A DNA stretch of 63,049 nt from Firmicutes bacterium UBA2116 (GCA_002331025.1 DCYG01000006.1:393-63441), one strand, 5' to 3'. Positions 52,893-61,638 are shown, numbered from the stretch's first letter. The notes: generated from the letters alone by a model not told the origin. Numbers and translations: made by a program.

Positions 52893-53900
52893 TTATTTAC
52901 CGTAGTTTTCCTTTGCCTTTGCTGCAAATTTTGGAGTTTGTATTTTATCATACGGTGCGCCTTCTTCAATTTCTCCTGCTGTCATCATTATGTCAATCAG
53001 TCTGTTATAGCCGTCCTCTCCCAATACCAAATCAGGATTCCATGCTCCGATTTCCCTGTAGGTTTCAACTATTTTTGCAATGAATTCCTTATCTGAATCA
53101 GGGAATTGAGGTGCTATAACTTCTGCCACTTCTTCCGCAGAATGTTCATTAACAAATACCATTCCTTCATAAAGCGCATCGGCAAAGCTTTGAATTATAT
53201 CAGGATTTTTTTCTATATAGCTTCCTAAAGCACTGTAGCATGTATATGGAATATATCCCGCTAAGCTGCCCACGGATTCTAATACGTAACCGTTGCCCTG
53301 AATTTCAAAGGTTGAAGCCAAAGGCTCAAATAATGTGGTATAATCTGCTTCACCTGACGCAAATGCACCTGCCATCATATCAAATTGCACATCAGTTCTC
53401 ACGTCAACATCAACACCCGGTGTCAAGCCTGCCTGCTTCATGGCATATTCCAATGCCATTAAAGGCATTCCTCCCTTACGGCCTCCAAGGATCGTATGTC
53501 CCTTCAGCTTTTCCAATGTAAAGTCATCATCCTTTTCTCTTCCTACAATAAAGGAACCGTCTCTTTGAGTAAGCTGTGCAAAGTTAACCGCAAAATCTTC
53601 CCGTCCCTGCAAATAAACGTAGACGCTTGCTTCCGGTCCCATAAATGCGATATCAGCCTCGCCGCTTACCATGGCTGCCATGCATTTATCCGCACCGCCG
53701 CCGTTTGTTAACTCAATTTGCAGTCCATGTTTTTCAAAAAATCCCTTTTCAATTGCAACATATTGCGGTGAATAGAAAATTGAGTGAGTTACTTCTATTA
53801 AACGCACCTTTGTCATATCTGTTTGTTTTTGTTCGCATCCGGCGAGGACTAAGGTTGACACAAGTAAAACAATCAACAGTAAAGAAATAAATTTTTTCAT
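52893..53900 (-). CDS. ABC transporter substrate-binding lipoprotein, NMT1/SsuA-like
   Basis: A 335-residue lipoprotein (LVLAGCEQ lipobox) of the NMT1/THI5-like fold: IFYSPQYVAIEKGFFEKHGLQIELTNGGGADKCMAAMVSGEADIAF, which in relatives binds thiamine precursors, aliphatic sulfonates or nitrate. No permease or ATPase gene lies within the neighbouring 10 kb, so it is an orphan in this window. The ATG at 53900 follows TGGAGG and is preferred to the in-frame ATG 21 bases upstream. Confidence 0.87.
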   Translation of the reverse strand: MKKFISLLLIVLLVSTLVLAGCEQKQTDMTKVRLIEVTHSIFYSPQYVAIEKGFFEKHGLQIELTNGGGADKCMAAMVSGEADIAFMGPEASVYVYLQGREDFAVNFAQLTQRDGSFIVGREKDDDFTLEKLKGHTILGGRKGGMPLMALEYAMKQAGLTPGVDVDVRTDVQFDMMAGAFASGEADYTTLFEPLASTFEIQGNGYVLESVGSLAGYIPYTCYSALGSYIEKNPDIIQSFADALYEGMVFVNEHSAEEVAEVIAPQFPDSDKEFIAKIVETYREIGAWNPDLVLGEDGYNRLIDIMMTAGEIEEGAPYDKIQTPKFAAKAKENYGK

Positions 53901-53917
53901 AAAAACCTCCATTTTTA

Positions 53918-53990
53918 TCAATTTGGGGACATTCCTTTCGTTCCCCCGGGACTATACCTCTGGAAAAGGTGTGTCCCCTTTCCTGTTTTT
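53918..53990. repeat. GGGGACA-type imperfect palindrome upstream of the binding-protein gene
   Basis: TTGGGGACATTCC and its inexact complement GTGTCCCC flank a CCCCCGGGACTATACC centre. It resembles the GGGGAC elements at 32558 and 47834, but is less perfect. The rest of the 54 kb gap shows no gene. Confidence 0.45.
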
Positions 53991-54159
53991 TTGCTCGTTA
54001 TTCATAATATTCAATGTGTTGAAAAAAAGTTACCGATAAATTTATGACAATTACCTCAAAAACTAATGGCATAATTGTTTTAAATATGTTATATTTAATT
54101 TGCTGTGTAAAATAAGGGTGTTATTTTTTGTAAAATAAAAAATAGAAACAGGAGAAATT

Positions 54160-55215
54160 ATGGTTGTATCTTTTTCTGATTTTTTGGCACAGGCAATTTC
54201 TAATCCGATTTTATTGGTGACAGCTTTGTTAATGATGGGAGTAATCCTGGTTAATGGTTGGACTGATGCACCGAATGCCATTGCAACATGTGTTTCAACC
54301 CGCTCAATATCTGTACGGTCAGCTATTTTAATGGCGGCGGTTTTTAATTTTTTTGGTGTTTTCGTAATGACTGTTATAAATGCCAATGTTGCTCAAACCA
54401 TTTACAATATGGTTGATTTCGGAGGAAATTCAAGGGAAGCTTTAATTGCTTTGTGTGCTGCAATGTTTGCCATAGTAATCTGGGCTACCGCTGCCTGGTG
54501 GTTTGGTATACCTACCAGCGAAAGCCATGCACTAATTGCGGGAATTTCAGGTGCTGCAATTTCATTACATAACGGTTTATCCGGCATAAACGGAAATGAA
54601 TGGATTAAGGTATTATATGGTTTAATTTTATCTACTTTTTTAGGATTTGTGCTTGGATGGGTAACCGTGAAGCTGATAGAAGCAATTTTCAAAGGATTTA
54701 ACAGGCGAAAAACGAATATTTTTTTTCAGAACGCTCAGGTTGCAAGTGGTGCCGCCATGGCATTTATGCATGGAGCTCAGGATGGTCAAAAATTTATGGG
54801 AGTATTTATGCTTGGAATTTATTTAGCCAATGGACAAGCAAACGTTACAAACTTTGTCATACCTACATGGATGATGGTTTTATGCTCGGTTGTTATGGCA
54901 TTGGGAACATCAATAGGAGGATACAAAATTATAAAATCGGTAGGGATGGATATGTGCCGCTTACAAAAATATCAGGGATTTTCCGCTGATATGGCCGCCG
55001 CAACCTGCCTTTTAATTTCCTCGGTTTCAGGAATTCCCGTAAGCACTACTCACACAAAGACTACGGCTATTATGGGTGTAGGTGCGGCAAAAAGAATATC
55101 ATCCGTTAATTGGGAATTAGTTAATGAGATGGTTTTGACTTGGATATTGACATTTCCAGGATGTGGATTAATAGGTTATTTGATGGCAAAATTATTTATG
55201 ATGGTATTTAACTAA
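54160..55215 (+). CDS. PiT-family inorganic phosphate transporter
   Basis: A 351-residue membrane protein with about ten helices and the duplicated PiT signature: GWTDAPNAIATCVSTRS in the first half and STTHTKTTAIMGVGAAKR in the second. It imports phosphate (or metal phosphate) with protons or sodium. The DUF47/PhoU-like gene follows 15 bases later, a standard pairing. ATG follows CAGGAG. Confidence 0.93.
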   Translation: MVVSFSDFLAQAISNPILLVTALLMMGVILVNGWTDAPNAIATCVSTRSISVRSAILMAAVFNFFGVFVMTVINANVAQTIYNMVDFGGNSREALIALCAAMFAIVIWATAAWWFGIPTSESHALIAGISGAAISLHNGLSGINGNEWIKVLYGLILSTFLGFVLGWVTVKLIEAIFKGFNRRKTNIFFQNAQVASGAAMAFMHGAQDGQKFMGVFMLGIYLANGQANVTNFVIPTWMMVLCSVVMALGTSIGGYKIIKSVGMDMCRLQKYQGFSADMAAATCLLISSVSGIPVSTTHTKTTAIMGVGAAKRISSVNWELVNEMVLTWILTFPGCGLIGYLMAKLFMMVFN

Positions 55216-55230
55216 ATTTAGAGGTGATTT

Positions 55231-55854
55231 ATGGCTCGTAAAAAAGAATTTGATTATTTTGACGCATTTGTAAAACTATCCGAATATTGCTGTGATGCTG
55301 CTAAAATGCTGGATGAAGTATTAATAAATTTTGAGGTTTCAACTTTAGAAGAAAAAATGAAGCAGATGCACGATATAGAGCATGCAGCTGATTTATGCGG
55401 ACATGAAATAACGAGAAGGTTGTCAAAAGAATTTATAACACCTATTGAGAGAGAAGATATTGTAACTCTTACTCATGAAATTGATGATATAACGGATTGT
55501 GTTGAGGACGTACTGATACATATGTATATGTACAATGTTCAGGAAATCAGAAATGAGGCATTAAGATTCTCTAAATTAATTTTAAAAAGCTGCGAAGAAT
55601 TAAAAATTACTTTGGAAGAGTTTAAAAATTTCCGAAAATCGAAAGTTATTCATGATAAAATTGTTTATATAAATAAATTAGAAGAAGATGGAGATAATTT
55701 ATATACGGAAGCAGTCAGAAAATTGCATATGACGTCAAAGGATCCGATTGAATTAATGAGCTGGACTATTGCTTTTAACAGATTTGAAAAATGCTGTGAT
55801 GCATGTGAGCAGGCAGTAAATGTGGTTGAAAGCATTATTATGAAAAATTCATAA
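55231..55854 (+). CDS. DUF47 (PhoU-like) phosphate transport regulator
   Basis: A 207-residue all-helical protein of the DUF47/TIGR00153 family, with EHAADLCGHEITRRLSKEFITPIEREDI and RFEKCCDACEQAVNVVESI typical of the PhoU-like metal-binding bundle. It is believed to gate or regulate the PiT permease encoded directly upstream. Confidence 0.92.
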   Translation: MARKKEFDYFDAFVKLSEYCCDAAKMLDEVLINFEVSTLEEKMKQMHDIEHAADLCGHEITRRLSKEFITPIEREDIVTLTHEIDDITDCVEDVLIHMYMYNVQEIRNEALRFSKLILKSCEELKITLEEFKNFRKSKVIHDKIVYINKLEEDGDNLYTEAVRKLHMTSKDPIELMSWTIAFNRFEKCCDACEQAVNVVESIIMKNS

Positions 55855-55996
55855 CATTTGAAAATATATTAAATTACTTAAATCAAATATTATTGCTTAA
55901 AAAAATGTAAAAAACTTGTGAAAAAAAGTTTATTTTGCAAAAAAACATTTGCAATGTTAAATAATGTTTGTTAAAATATAAGCAGGAGGCATGCAT

Positions 55997-56644
55997 ATGA
56001 ACAATAATGATAAAATTTCACCTGCAGTAATAAGAAGATTGCCAAAGTATTACAGGTATTTAGGAGAATTGACTAAAATGGGTCTTAATAAGACCTCATC
56101 AAGAGAATTAAGTGAGATGACAGGCTTTTCAGCATCCCAAATACGTCAGGATTTGAACAACTTTGGAGGTTTTGGACAACAAGGTTTTGGCTATGATGTA
56201 GAAAACTTACGCAACGAGATTGCGAGAATTCTTGGCTTAGATAAAAAGTATAAAATAATTATTATCGGTGCCGGAAATATTGGTCAGGCAATTGCAAACT
56301 ATACCGGTTTCTATGAAGCAGATTATGAAGTTGTAGCATTGTTTGATAAAAATCCGAAATTAATTGGAATGTCTATGAGAAATGCGTTAATAAAGGATAT
56401 TGACGAATTGGAAGAATTTTTGAACTTAGAAAATATAGACATTGCAGTAATATGTACTCCGAAAAGTGTAAGCCAACAAGTTGCCGAACAATTAGTACAG
56501 TGCGGTATAAGAGCCATCTGGAACTTTGCTCCGAAAGATTTGAAAATGCCTGATTATGTACATGTGGAAAATGTTCATTTGAATGAAAGCTTGTTTTCAT
56601 TGACATATTATTACAATCAAATGAATAAGAAAAAAAGCGAATAA
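55997..56644 (+). CDS. rex: Redox-sensing transcriptional repressor Rex
   Basis: A 215-residue NADH-sensing repressor. The N-terminal winged helix contains SASQIRQDLNNFGGFGQQGFGYDV, the DNA-contact region of Rex, and the Rossmann domain contains GAGNIGQAIANY and the domain-swap C-terminus. It adjusts fermentation and hydrogenase genes to the NADH/NAD ratio. The second of two nearby ATGs (55997) is chosen, eight bases after AGGAGG. A half-site TTTGTTAAAA precedes the gene but no full operator was found. Confidence 0.95.
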   Translation: MNNNDKISPAVIRRLPKYYRYLGELTKMGLNKTSSRELSEMTGFSASQIRQDLNNFGGFGQQGFGYDVENLRNEIARILGLDKKYKIIIIGAGNIGQAIANYTGFYEADYEVVALFDKNPKLIGMSMRNALIKDIDELEEFLNLENIDIAVICTPKSVSQQVAEQLVQCGIRAIWNFAPKDLKMPDYVHVENVHLNESLFSLTYYYNQMNKKKSE

Positions 56645-56654
56645 TTTTTTAAAA

Positions 56655-56689
56655 GCAGAGATTTTAATCATATTATCTCTGTTTTTTTT
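56655..56689 (+). terminator. Terminator of rex
   Basis: CAGAGAT (56656-56662) pairs with ATCTCTG (56675-56681), followed by eight T. Confidence 0.8.
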
Positions 56690-56826
56690 ATGCCCTAACC
56701 CCATTTATACAAGCGACAGCGCAGTACAAATGGTTGGTAGGTCAAATGCAAAGAATACCTAATTTGTGCGAACGACAGTGGGCAAACAAATTAGCTGCAT
56801 TCCCCTGCTATGCCCTAACCCCATTT
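56689..56826. repeat. Direct repeat with two hairpins between rex and gdhA
   Basis: TATGCCCTAACCCCATTT occurs at 56689-56706 and again at 56809-56826. Between the copies lie two hairpins, CCATTT/AAATGG (56701-56733) and CTAATTTGT/ACAAATTAG (56759-56794), whose loops share a GCGA-CGACAG-G motif. The rest of the rex-gdhA gap is AT-rich, apart from a promoter near 57002. Confidence 0.65.
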
Positions 56827-57001
56827 GCAGCATTCCTCTTATGATCTAACAATAACTGCAAACAAAATTCAATTATTACATTTTATTAACATATAAATAA
56901 TTATATATTAAAAAAATACATTTTAAATTAAAAAATGTATGTAATATGTACTGCTTGTCTATACGAAAGTTTTAAATTACAAATAGTTAATATTAAATTT
57001 G

Positions 57002-57029
57002 TTGTATTGTAACTCGCTTTTGATATAAT
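57002..57029 (+). promoter_or_regulatory. Promoter of gdhA
   Basis: TTGTAT (57002-57007), a 16-bp spacer and TATAAT (57024-57029), about 40 bases before the gdhA start. Confidence 0.6.
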
Positions 57030-57071
57030 AAAGGAGGAAAACATTTATAATTATATGGAGGTTTTACACAT

Positions 57072-58415
57072 ATGAATGCATATATTGAAAGAATCATTGA
57101 CTCAGTTAAAAAAAGAGATTCTCAGGAACCAGAATTTATTCAGACAGTAGAAGAAGTATTATATACTTTAGAGCCAATGATAGAAAAACATCCGGAGTAT
57201 GAAAAAGCTGGATTGTTGGAAAGAATAGTTGAACCGGAAAGAGTAATATCATTTAGAGTTTCATGGGTAGATGACAACGGAACAGTTCATGCTAACAGAG
57301 GATATAGAGTTCAATTTAACGGGGCGATAGGACCTTACAAAGGTGGTTTGAGATTTCATCCTTCAGTAAACCTAAGCATAATGAAATTTTTGGCATTTGA
57401 ACAAACTTTCAAAGATTCATTGACAGGCTTACCGATAGGCGGAGCAAAAGGTGGTTCTGACTTTGACCCAAGAGGAAAATCAGATGCAGAAATAATGAGA
57501 TTCTGTCAGGCATTTATGACTGAATTATTCAGACATATAGGACCGGACGTTGACGTTCCTGCAGGAGATATAGGTGTTGGAGCAAGAGAAGTTGGATATA
57601 TGTATGGTCAATATAGAAGAATAAGAGGAGCTTTCGAAAACGGCGTATTAACAGGTAAAGGCATACCATACGGCGGAAGCTTGGCAAGAACAGAAGCTAC
57701 AGGATACGGCGCTGTTTACTATGCACAGGAAGTATTAAATCACTTTGGTGATGAAGTTAAAGGTAAGACATTCGTAGTATCAGGTTTTGGTAACGTTGCT
57801 TGGGGTGCAGTTCAAAAAATTAACCAATTAGGCGGAACAGTTGTAGCTATTTCCGGTCCGGACGGATATGTTTATGATCCAAACGGAGTGAAAGGCGAAA
57901 AAGAAGATTTCATGTTAGAAATGAGAAATTCAGGAAGAGATAAGGTTCAGGATTACGCTGATAAATTTGGAGTAGAATTCTTCCCAAAACAAAAACCATG
58001 GGGTGTTAAAGCGGATGTTTATATGCCATGTGCTACTCAAAATGAAATAAACATGGATGAAGCTAAGAAAATAGTAGCAAGCGGATCTAAATATTATATA
58101 GAAGTTGCTAACATGCCTACTACAAATGAAGCATTAAAATACATCATGGACAGCGGTATGATAGTTGCTCCTTCAAAAGCAGTTAATGCAGGCGGAGTTG
58201 CTACATCAGCACTGGAAATGGCTCAAAACTCAATGAGATATTCTTGGTCATTTGAAGAAGTTGATGAAAAATTGCACGGTATCATGAAAAACATCTACAA
58301 TATGAGTGTTGCAGCAGCTGAAGAAGCAGGATTGGGATACAACTTAGTAGCCGGAGCTAACTTAGCAGGATTCAAAAAAGTAGCTGACGCTATGATGGCA
58401 CAGGGTATAATCTAA
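57072..58415 (+). CDS. gdhA: NADP-type glutamate dehydrogenase
   Basis: A 447-residue hexameric dehydrogenase interconverting glutamate and 2-oxoglutarate plus ammonia. Motifs: GPYKGGLRFHPSVN, the catalytic lysine in PIGGAKGGSDFDP, PAGDIGVGAREVGYM and the Rossmann loop VSGFGNVAWGA. The length and the segment GKGIPYGGSLARTEATGYG match the GdhA group. In an amino-acid fermenter it would channel nitrogen or oxidise glutamate. ATG follows TGGAGG; a strong terminator follows. Confidence 0.95.
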   Translation: MNAYIERIIDSVKKRDSQEPEFIQTVEEVLYTLEPMIEKHPEYEKAGLLERIVEPERVISFRVSWVDDNGTVHANRGYRVQFNGAIGPYKGGLRFHPSVNLSIMKFLAFEQTFKDSLTGLPIGGAKGGSDFDPRGKSDAEIMRFCQAFMTELFRHIGPDVDVPAGDIGVGAREVGYMYGQYRRIRGAFENGVLTGKGIPYGGSLARTEATGYGAVYYAQEVLNHFGDEVKGKTFVVSGFGNVAWGAVQKINQLGGTVVAISGPDGYVYDPNGVKGEKEDFMLEMRNSGRDKVQDYADKFGVEFFPKQKPWGVKADVYMPCATQNEINMDEAKKIVASGSKYYIEVANMPTTNEALKYIMDSGMIVAPSKAVNAGGVATSALEMAQNSMRYSWSFEEVDEKLHGIMKNIYNMSVAAAEEAGLGYNLVAGANLAGFKKVADAMMAQGII

Positions 58416-58425
58416 TTAGATAAAT

Positions 58426-58457
58426 AATAAAAGCAAGGTGTAAACCTTGCTTTTATT
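58426..58457. terminator. Terminator of gdhA
   Basis: A perfect 14-bp stem (58426-58439 with 58444-58457), GTAA loop and a T-rich tail. It may also stop minus-strand transcription from the aldehyde dehydrogenase gene. Confidence 0.88.
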
Positions 58458-58480
58458 TTGCTTTTAGTTTGCTTTTAATT

Positions 58481-58523
58481 CGCTCAGGATAAGCGACTGA
58501 CACCAGAGATTTGGACCATCTGA
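58481..58523. repeat. CTCAGGATAAGCGAC repeat, copy A, abutting the aldehyde dehydrogenase stop
   Basis: Shares GCTCAGGATAAGCGAC-G-CACCA and AGATTTGG with 60428-60473. Both copies end at the stop codon of a minus-strand gene. Confidence 0.65.
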
Positions 58524-59945
58524 TTATACATTTAAAACAATCATTTTTTCATCGGTCATTTCTTCAACCGCATATTTTCCGCCTTCTTTGCCAAAACCGC
58601 TTTTTTTCAGTCCTCCATAAGGCATATTACGCGCCTTAAAATATGAGGTATCGTTAATTATAACTCCGCCGCATTGTATTTTTCTGGCTGCCTTCATGGC
58701 GAGATGTATATCCTTTGTGTAGATTCCTGCTTGCAATCCGTAAACAGAATCATTAACATAGCTTATCGCCTCGTCAAAATCATCATATGTATTTATTATA
58801 ATTACAGGTCCGAAGATTTCACTGTTGTATACTTTCATGTCCTTTTTTACATTTGTTAAAATTGTTGGAAGATAGAATGTTTCATTATGAATTTTTCCTC
58901 CGCAAACTGCTTTTGCACCTTGGGATATTGCTTCATCAACCCATTTGGCAACTCGTTCCGCTTCTTTTTTGCTGATCATCGGTCCCATTGTTGTATTTTC
59001 TTCCATAGGATTTCCTAAAACTAAAGATTCAGCATGCTTTTTTGATATGCTGACAAATTTTTCGAATACGTCCTTATGGACAACTATTCTTTGGATCGAG
59101 ACACATACTTGTCCTGCATTATAAAATCCTTTTAATGTACATTCCTTAGCAGCAGCTTCTATATCAGCATCTTTATGTAATATTACGGCGGCGTTGCTGC
59201 CCAGTTCCATTGTTGAGCGTCTTATTCCTATGGTGTTTGTTATATGCTCTCCTATTTCGGCACTTCCGGTAAAACTATAAAAATTAATATCGTTATTATT
59301 CAGAAGCATTTCGCCAACGGTAGCTCCCGGACCCATAACTAATTGTATGTGCTCCGGCGGCAATCCTGCTTCTAACAATATTTCAACTAATTTACATGCA
59401 TTAACCGGAGTTTGTTGAGTAGGCTTTAAAATTACGGCATTGCCGGCGGCTATTGCAGGAGCAACTTTAGATACAGATAAACTGAGGGGATAATTAAACG
59501 GGGTAATGGCACAAACTATTCCCACCGGCACCCTTAGAGTAAAGCCGATTCTATTTTCCAATCCGGAGGTTGCATCTATGGGAACCATTTCTCCTGTTAT
59601 TCGTTTTGCTTCTTCAGCCATATTCTTAAAGTTTAAAATAACTCCGGATACTTCTCCTCTGGCTTCACTGATGGGTTTTCCTACTTCTCTAGATAAAATT
59701 TCCGCCAGTATCTCCCTATCTCGTATAACTATCTCAGCTGCATTCATCAAAATATTATATCGCGTGGTTGGTGTAAGGTAGTTGTTATTGAATGAATTTC
59801 TTGCAGATATAACAGCATTATCTACATTTTCTTTCGTAGCCTGGGCTATTGTCGCAAAAGGATTGCCGTTATATTTATCGGTAACGTTAAACCTTTCATC
59901 TGAATCCACCCATTTTCCGCCTATGAATAATTTGTAGTGTTTCAT
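58524..59945 (-). CDS. NAD(P)-dependent aldehyde dehydrogenase
   Basis: A 473-residue enzyme of the ALDH superfamily. Motifs: PFNYPLSLSVSKVAPAIAAGN, KPTQQTP, FTGSAEIG, the general-base glutamate in MELGSN and the nucleophile cysteine in NAGQVC, plus EIFGPVI. It resembles the lactaldehyde dehydrogenase/non-phosphorylating glyceraldehyde-3-phosphate dehydrogenase branch, but the substrate is not fixed. ATG follows TTGGAGG. A terminator hairpin lies only 26 bases upstream of the start, implying conditional read-through. Confidence 0.88.
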   Translation of the reverse strand: MKHYKLFIGGKWVDSDERFNVTDKYNGNPFATIAQATKENVDNAVISARNSFNNNYLTPTTRYNILMNAAEIVIRDREILAEILSREVGKPISEARGEVSGVILNFKNMAEEAKRITGEMVPIDATSGLENRIGFTLRVPVGIVCAITPFNYPLSLSVSKVAPAIAAGNAVILKPTQQTPVNACKLVEILLEAGLPPEHIQLVMGPGATVGEMLLNNNDINFYSFTGSAEIGEHITNTIGIRRSTMELGSNAAVILHKDADIEAAAKECTLKGFYNAGQVCVSIQRIVVHKDVFEKFVSISKKHAESLVLGNPMEENTTMGPMISKKEAERVAKWVDEAISQGAKAVCGGKIHNETFYLPTILTNVKKDMKVYNSEIFGPVIIINTYDDFDEAISYVNDSVYGLQAGIYTKDIHLAMKAARKIQCGGVIINDTSYFKARNMPYGGLKKSGFGKEGGKYAVEEMTDEKMIVLNV

Positions 59946-59970
59946 AAATATCCTCCAATTAATTTTTTAT

Positions 59971-60135
59971 AAATAAAAAAATCAGACGAGTGAACCAAAA
60001 AAGCACGTCTGATACAAAATACCGAATTAAGCTTAAGGTTCTTCTCAAACACGGAAAGCCTGCAAATTTCTTATACAAACTCATTGGTCCAAAAATCATA
60101 GGCAATGCCCTTAGACTTTGAGGACTTGAACCATA
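59971..60135 (-). promoter_or_regulatory. Candidate terminator-bearing leader RNA of the aldehyde dehydrogenase gene
   Basis: On the minus strand, a leader of about 150 nt ends in an ATCAGACG/CGTCTGAT stem (60013-60006 with 59988-59981) followed by TTTTTTT, all upstream of the ribosome-binding site. A weak promoter (TTGGCA 60159-60154, 18 bp, TATGGT 60035-region at 60135-60130) could start it. The leader contains UGGUUC pairing with GGACCA and a TTAAGCTTAA palindrome. It matches no riboswitch class recognised here. It also contains an alternative 46-codon frame (60099-59959). Confidence 0.5.
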
Positions 60136-60306
60136 TTAAATTAAATTTTAATCTGCCAAAATATATAGCAAGTATTGTGCCATTATTAGACTTGTTGGTA
60201 TTTCAAATTAAAACCAAGGTAAATTGTTTTTTATAAAGATTACAATGCATATTATTCATTTCAAATTAGCATACGATGTTTTCAATTTGAAAAGTTGTAA
60301 ATAAAA

Positions 60307-60328
60307 AGATTATGCTATTGCATAATCT
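60307..60328 (-). terminator. Terminator downstream of the AI-2E family gene
   Basis: AGATTATGC (60307-60315) pairs with GCATAATCT (60320-60328), with a T-rich tail on the minus strand. Confidence 0.65.
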
Positions 60329-60351
60329 AAGGTTATTGATAAATTCCGCTT

Positions 60352-60405
60352 GTGTCATCCTGAACGAAGTGAAGGATTTCTCAGAAAAAAGTTCTGAGAA
60401 ATTGG
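60352..60405. repeat. TCATCC-GAACGAAG dispersed repeat with hairpin
   Basis: TGTCATCCTGAACGAAGTG and AAGGATTTCTC match the left arm of the 34117 element; an ATTTCTCAG/CTGAGAAAT hairpin follows. Confidence 0.6.
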
Positions 60406-60427
60406 GGTTAGAGTAAATTTCGGTTTT

Positions 60428-60473
60428 GCTCAGGATAAGCGACCGGCACCAAATCAAGATTTGGGCTGTCCGC
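60428..60473. repeat. CTCAGGATAAGCGAC repeat, copy B, abutting the AI-2E family stop
   Basis: Second copy of the element at 58481-58523, again ending exactly at the stop of the minus-strand gene. Confidence 0.65.
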
Positions 60474-61547
60474 TTACTTATACAAATTTATTTTTCCTGT
60501 ATCGTTTAAGTATTTTACAACTATTGCAGTTATCGGAGCGATAAGCAATCCGAAGAATCCAAATAATCTAAGCCCAGCATACATTGCGGTAATTGTAATG
60601 ATAGGGTGAAGACCTATCTGATATCCTACTATTCTTGGTTCAATTACATTTCTGATAATCGTTACTGCCAAGTACAATGCCAGCAATCCAAACCCTAAGG
60701 TATAATTTTTTAATATGATTTCAACAATTGCCCACGGTATCAATATTCCTCCTGTACCCAATACAGGCATTATATCAAGTATAGCTATTATCGCAGCAAT
60801 AGGCAAAGCATATTTAACCTTCAAAAAAGATAAGCCTACCAAAATCTCAAAAAAAGTAATCAGCATAATTATTATGTAAGATTTTATCATTCTCCAAACC
60901 TTTCCTACTAAGAATACTCGGGATTCTTCAAAGGTTGAGTTGAATTTATCCGGAAGCTGCCTTTTTATAAAAGCTATAATGTTGTCATATTCAACACTTA
61001 TAAAGACTGATAAAACTATCGTAAATATTACTGAAATTAAATATAACGGAAAATTTGATATTATCTTTGTCGCTATTTGTACTATGTTTATTGAGGCGTT
61101 TTTAATAACATCTGAAATATAGTTGATTCCGTTTGTAATAACCTGCGATAAGGTTGTAGCCGCATCCTCGGAGATAAGCTCCGTATTTGCTACTATCCAA
61201 TCATTAAATTCCAGCAGCAATGGCTCTACTTTGTTGAAATACAGATTCGGCATTGCATAAATTAAGTCAGTAAGCTGGGTAATTAAAAAAGTAATAAACA
61301 GCCATAGAATTATAGCTACAAAGGCATAAAATAAAGCCACTACAAATATGGCGACTCCCTTTCCCGTACCCTTAATATACTTTCTGATAAATTTTGCTAT
61401 CGGCCTTAGTGAAAGTGCAATTAAAAACCCTACAATAAAAGGCATAATCCAATGAATTACATAAACAAATACAAAATACAGAACTGAGTAAGCTGTAATT
61501 ATAAAAGCTATATTAATTATAAATTTCTTTTTATCATCTAAAGTCAT
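60474..61547 (-). CDS. AI-2E family transporter (PerM-like permease)
   Basis: A 357-residue membrane protein with about seven or eight helices. The family pattern is visible in the N-terminal pair of helices ending PFIVGFLIALSLRPIAKFIRKY, the long amphipathic middle part, and the C-terminal LDIMPVLGTGGILIPWA and GLRLFGFFGLLIAPITAI. Members export autoinducer-2 in some species or act as Na/H antiporters; the role here is unassigned. ATG follows CAGGAG. Confidence 0.9.
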   Translation of the reverse strand: MTLDDKKKFIINIAFIITAYSVLYFVFVYVIHWIMPFIVGFLIALSLRPIAKFIRKYIKGTGKGVAIFVVALFYAFVAIILWLFITFLITQLTDLIYAMPNLYFNKVEPLLLEFNDWIVANTELISEDAATTLSQVITNGINYISDVIKNASINIVQIATKIISNFPLYLISVIFTIVLSVFISVEYDNIIAFIKRQLPDKFNSTFEESRVFLVGKVWRMIKSYIIIMLITFFEILVGLSFLKVKYALPIAAIIAILDIMPVLGTGGILIPWAIVEIILKNYTLGFGLLALYLAVTIIRNVIEPRIVGYQIGLHPIITITAMYAGLRLFGFFGLLIAPITAIVVKYLNDTGKINLYK

Positions 61548-61598
61548 CTTAGACTCCTGTAATATGTTTTCCTATAATTATAATATTTGTAGCTATTA

Positions 61599-61638
61599 TT
61601 TGCAATAAAAATAAAAATAATATTGTTTTTATTGCAAA
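61599..61638. promoter_or_regulatory. Large inverted repeat, candidate activator-binding site
   Basis: TTTGCAATAAAAA (61599-61611) is the perfect inverse complement of TTTTTATTGCAAA (61626-61638). It lies about 240 bp upstream of a sigma54 promoter and about 50 bp upstream of the AI-2E family gene, so it could be an enhancer or an operator. Confidence 0.5.

Noticed and set aside
53918..54159. Riboswitch upstream of the PiT phosphate transporter
   Set aside because: Only an imperfect GGGGAC palindrome and AT-rich DNA; no recognised aptamer pattern or terminator before the gene.
55915..55985. Possible Rex operator upstream of rex
   Set aside because: Only a half-site (TTTGTTAAAA) is visible; the facing TTAACAA half is absent.
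60120..60135. tRNA T-arm-like GGTTCAAGTCC on the minus strand
   Set aside because: No acceptor stem, D-arm or anticodon arm can be built around it.
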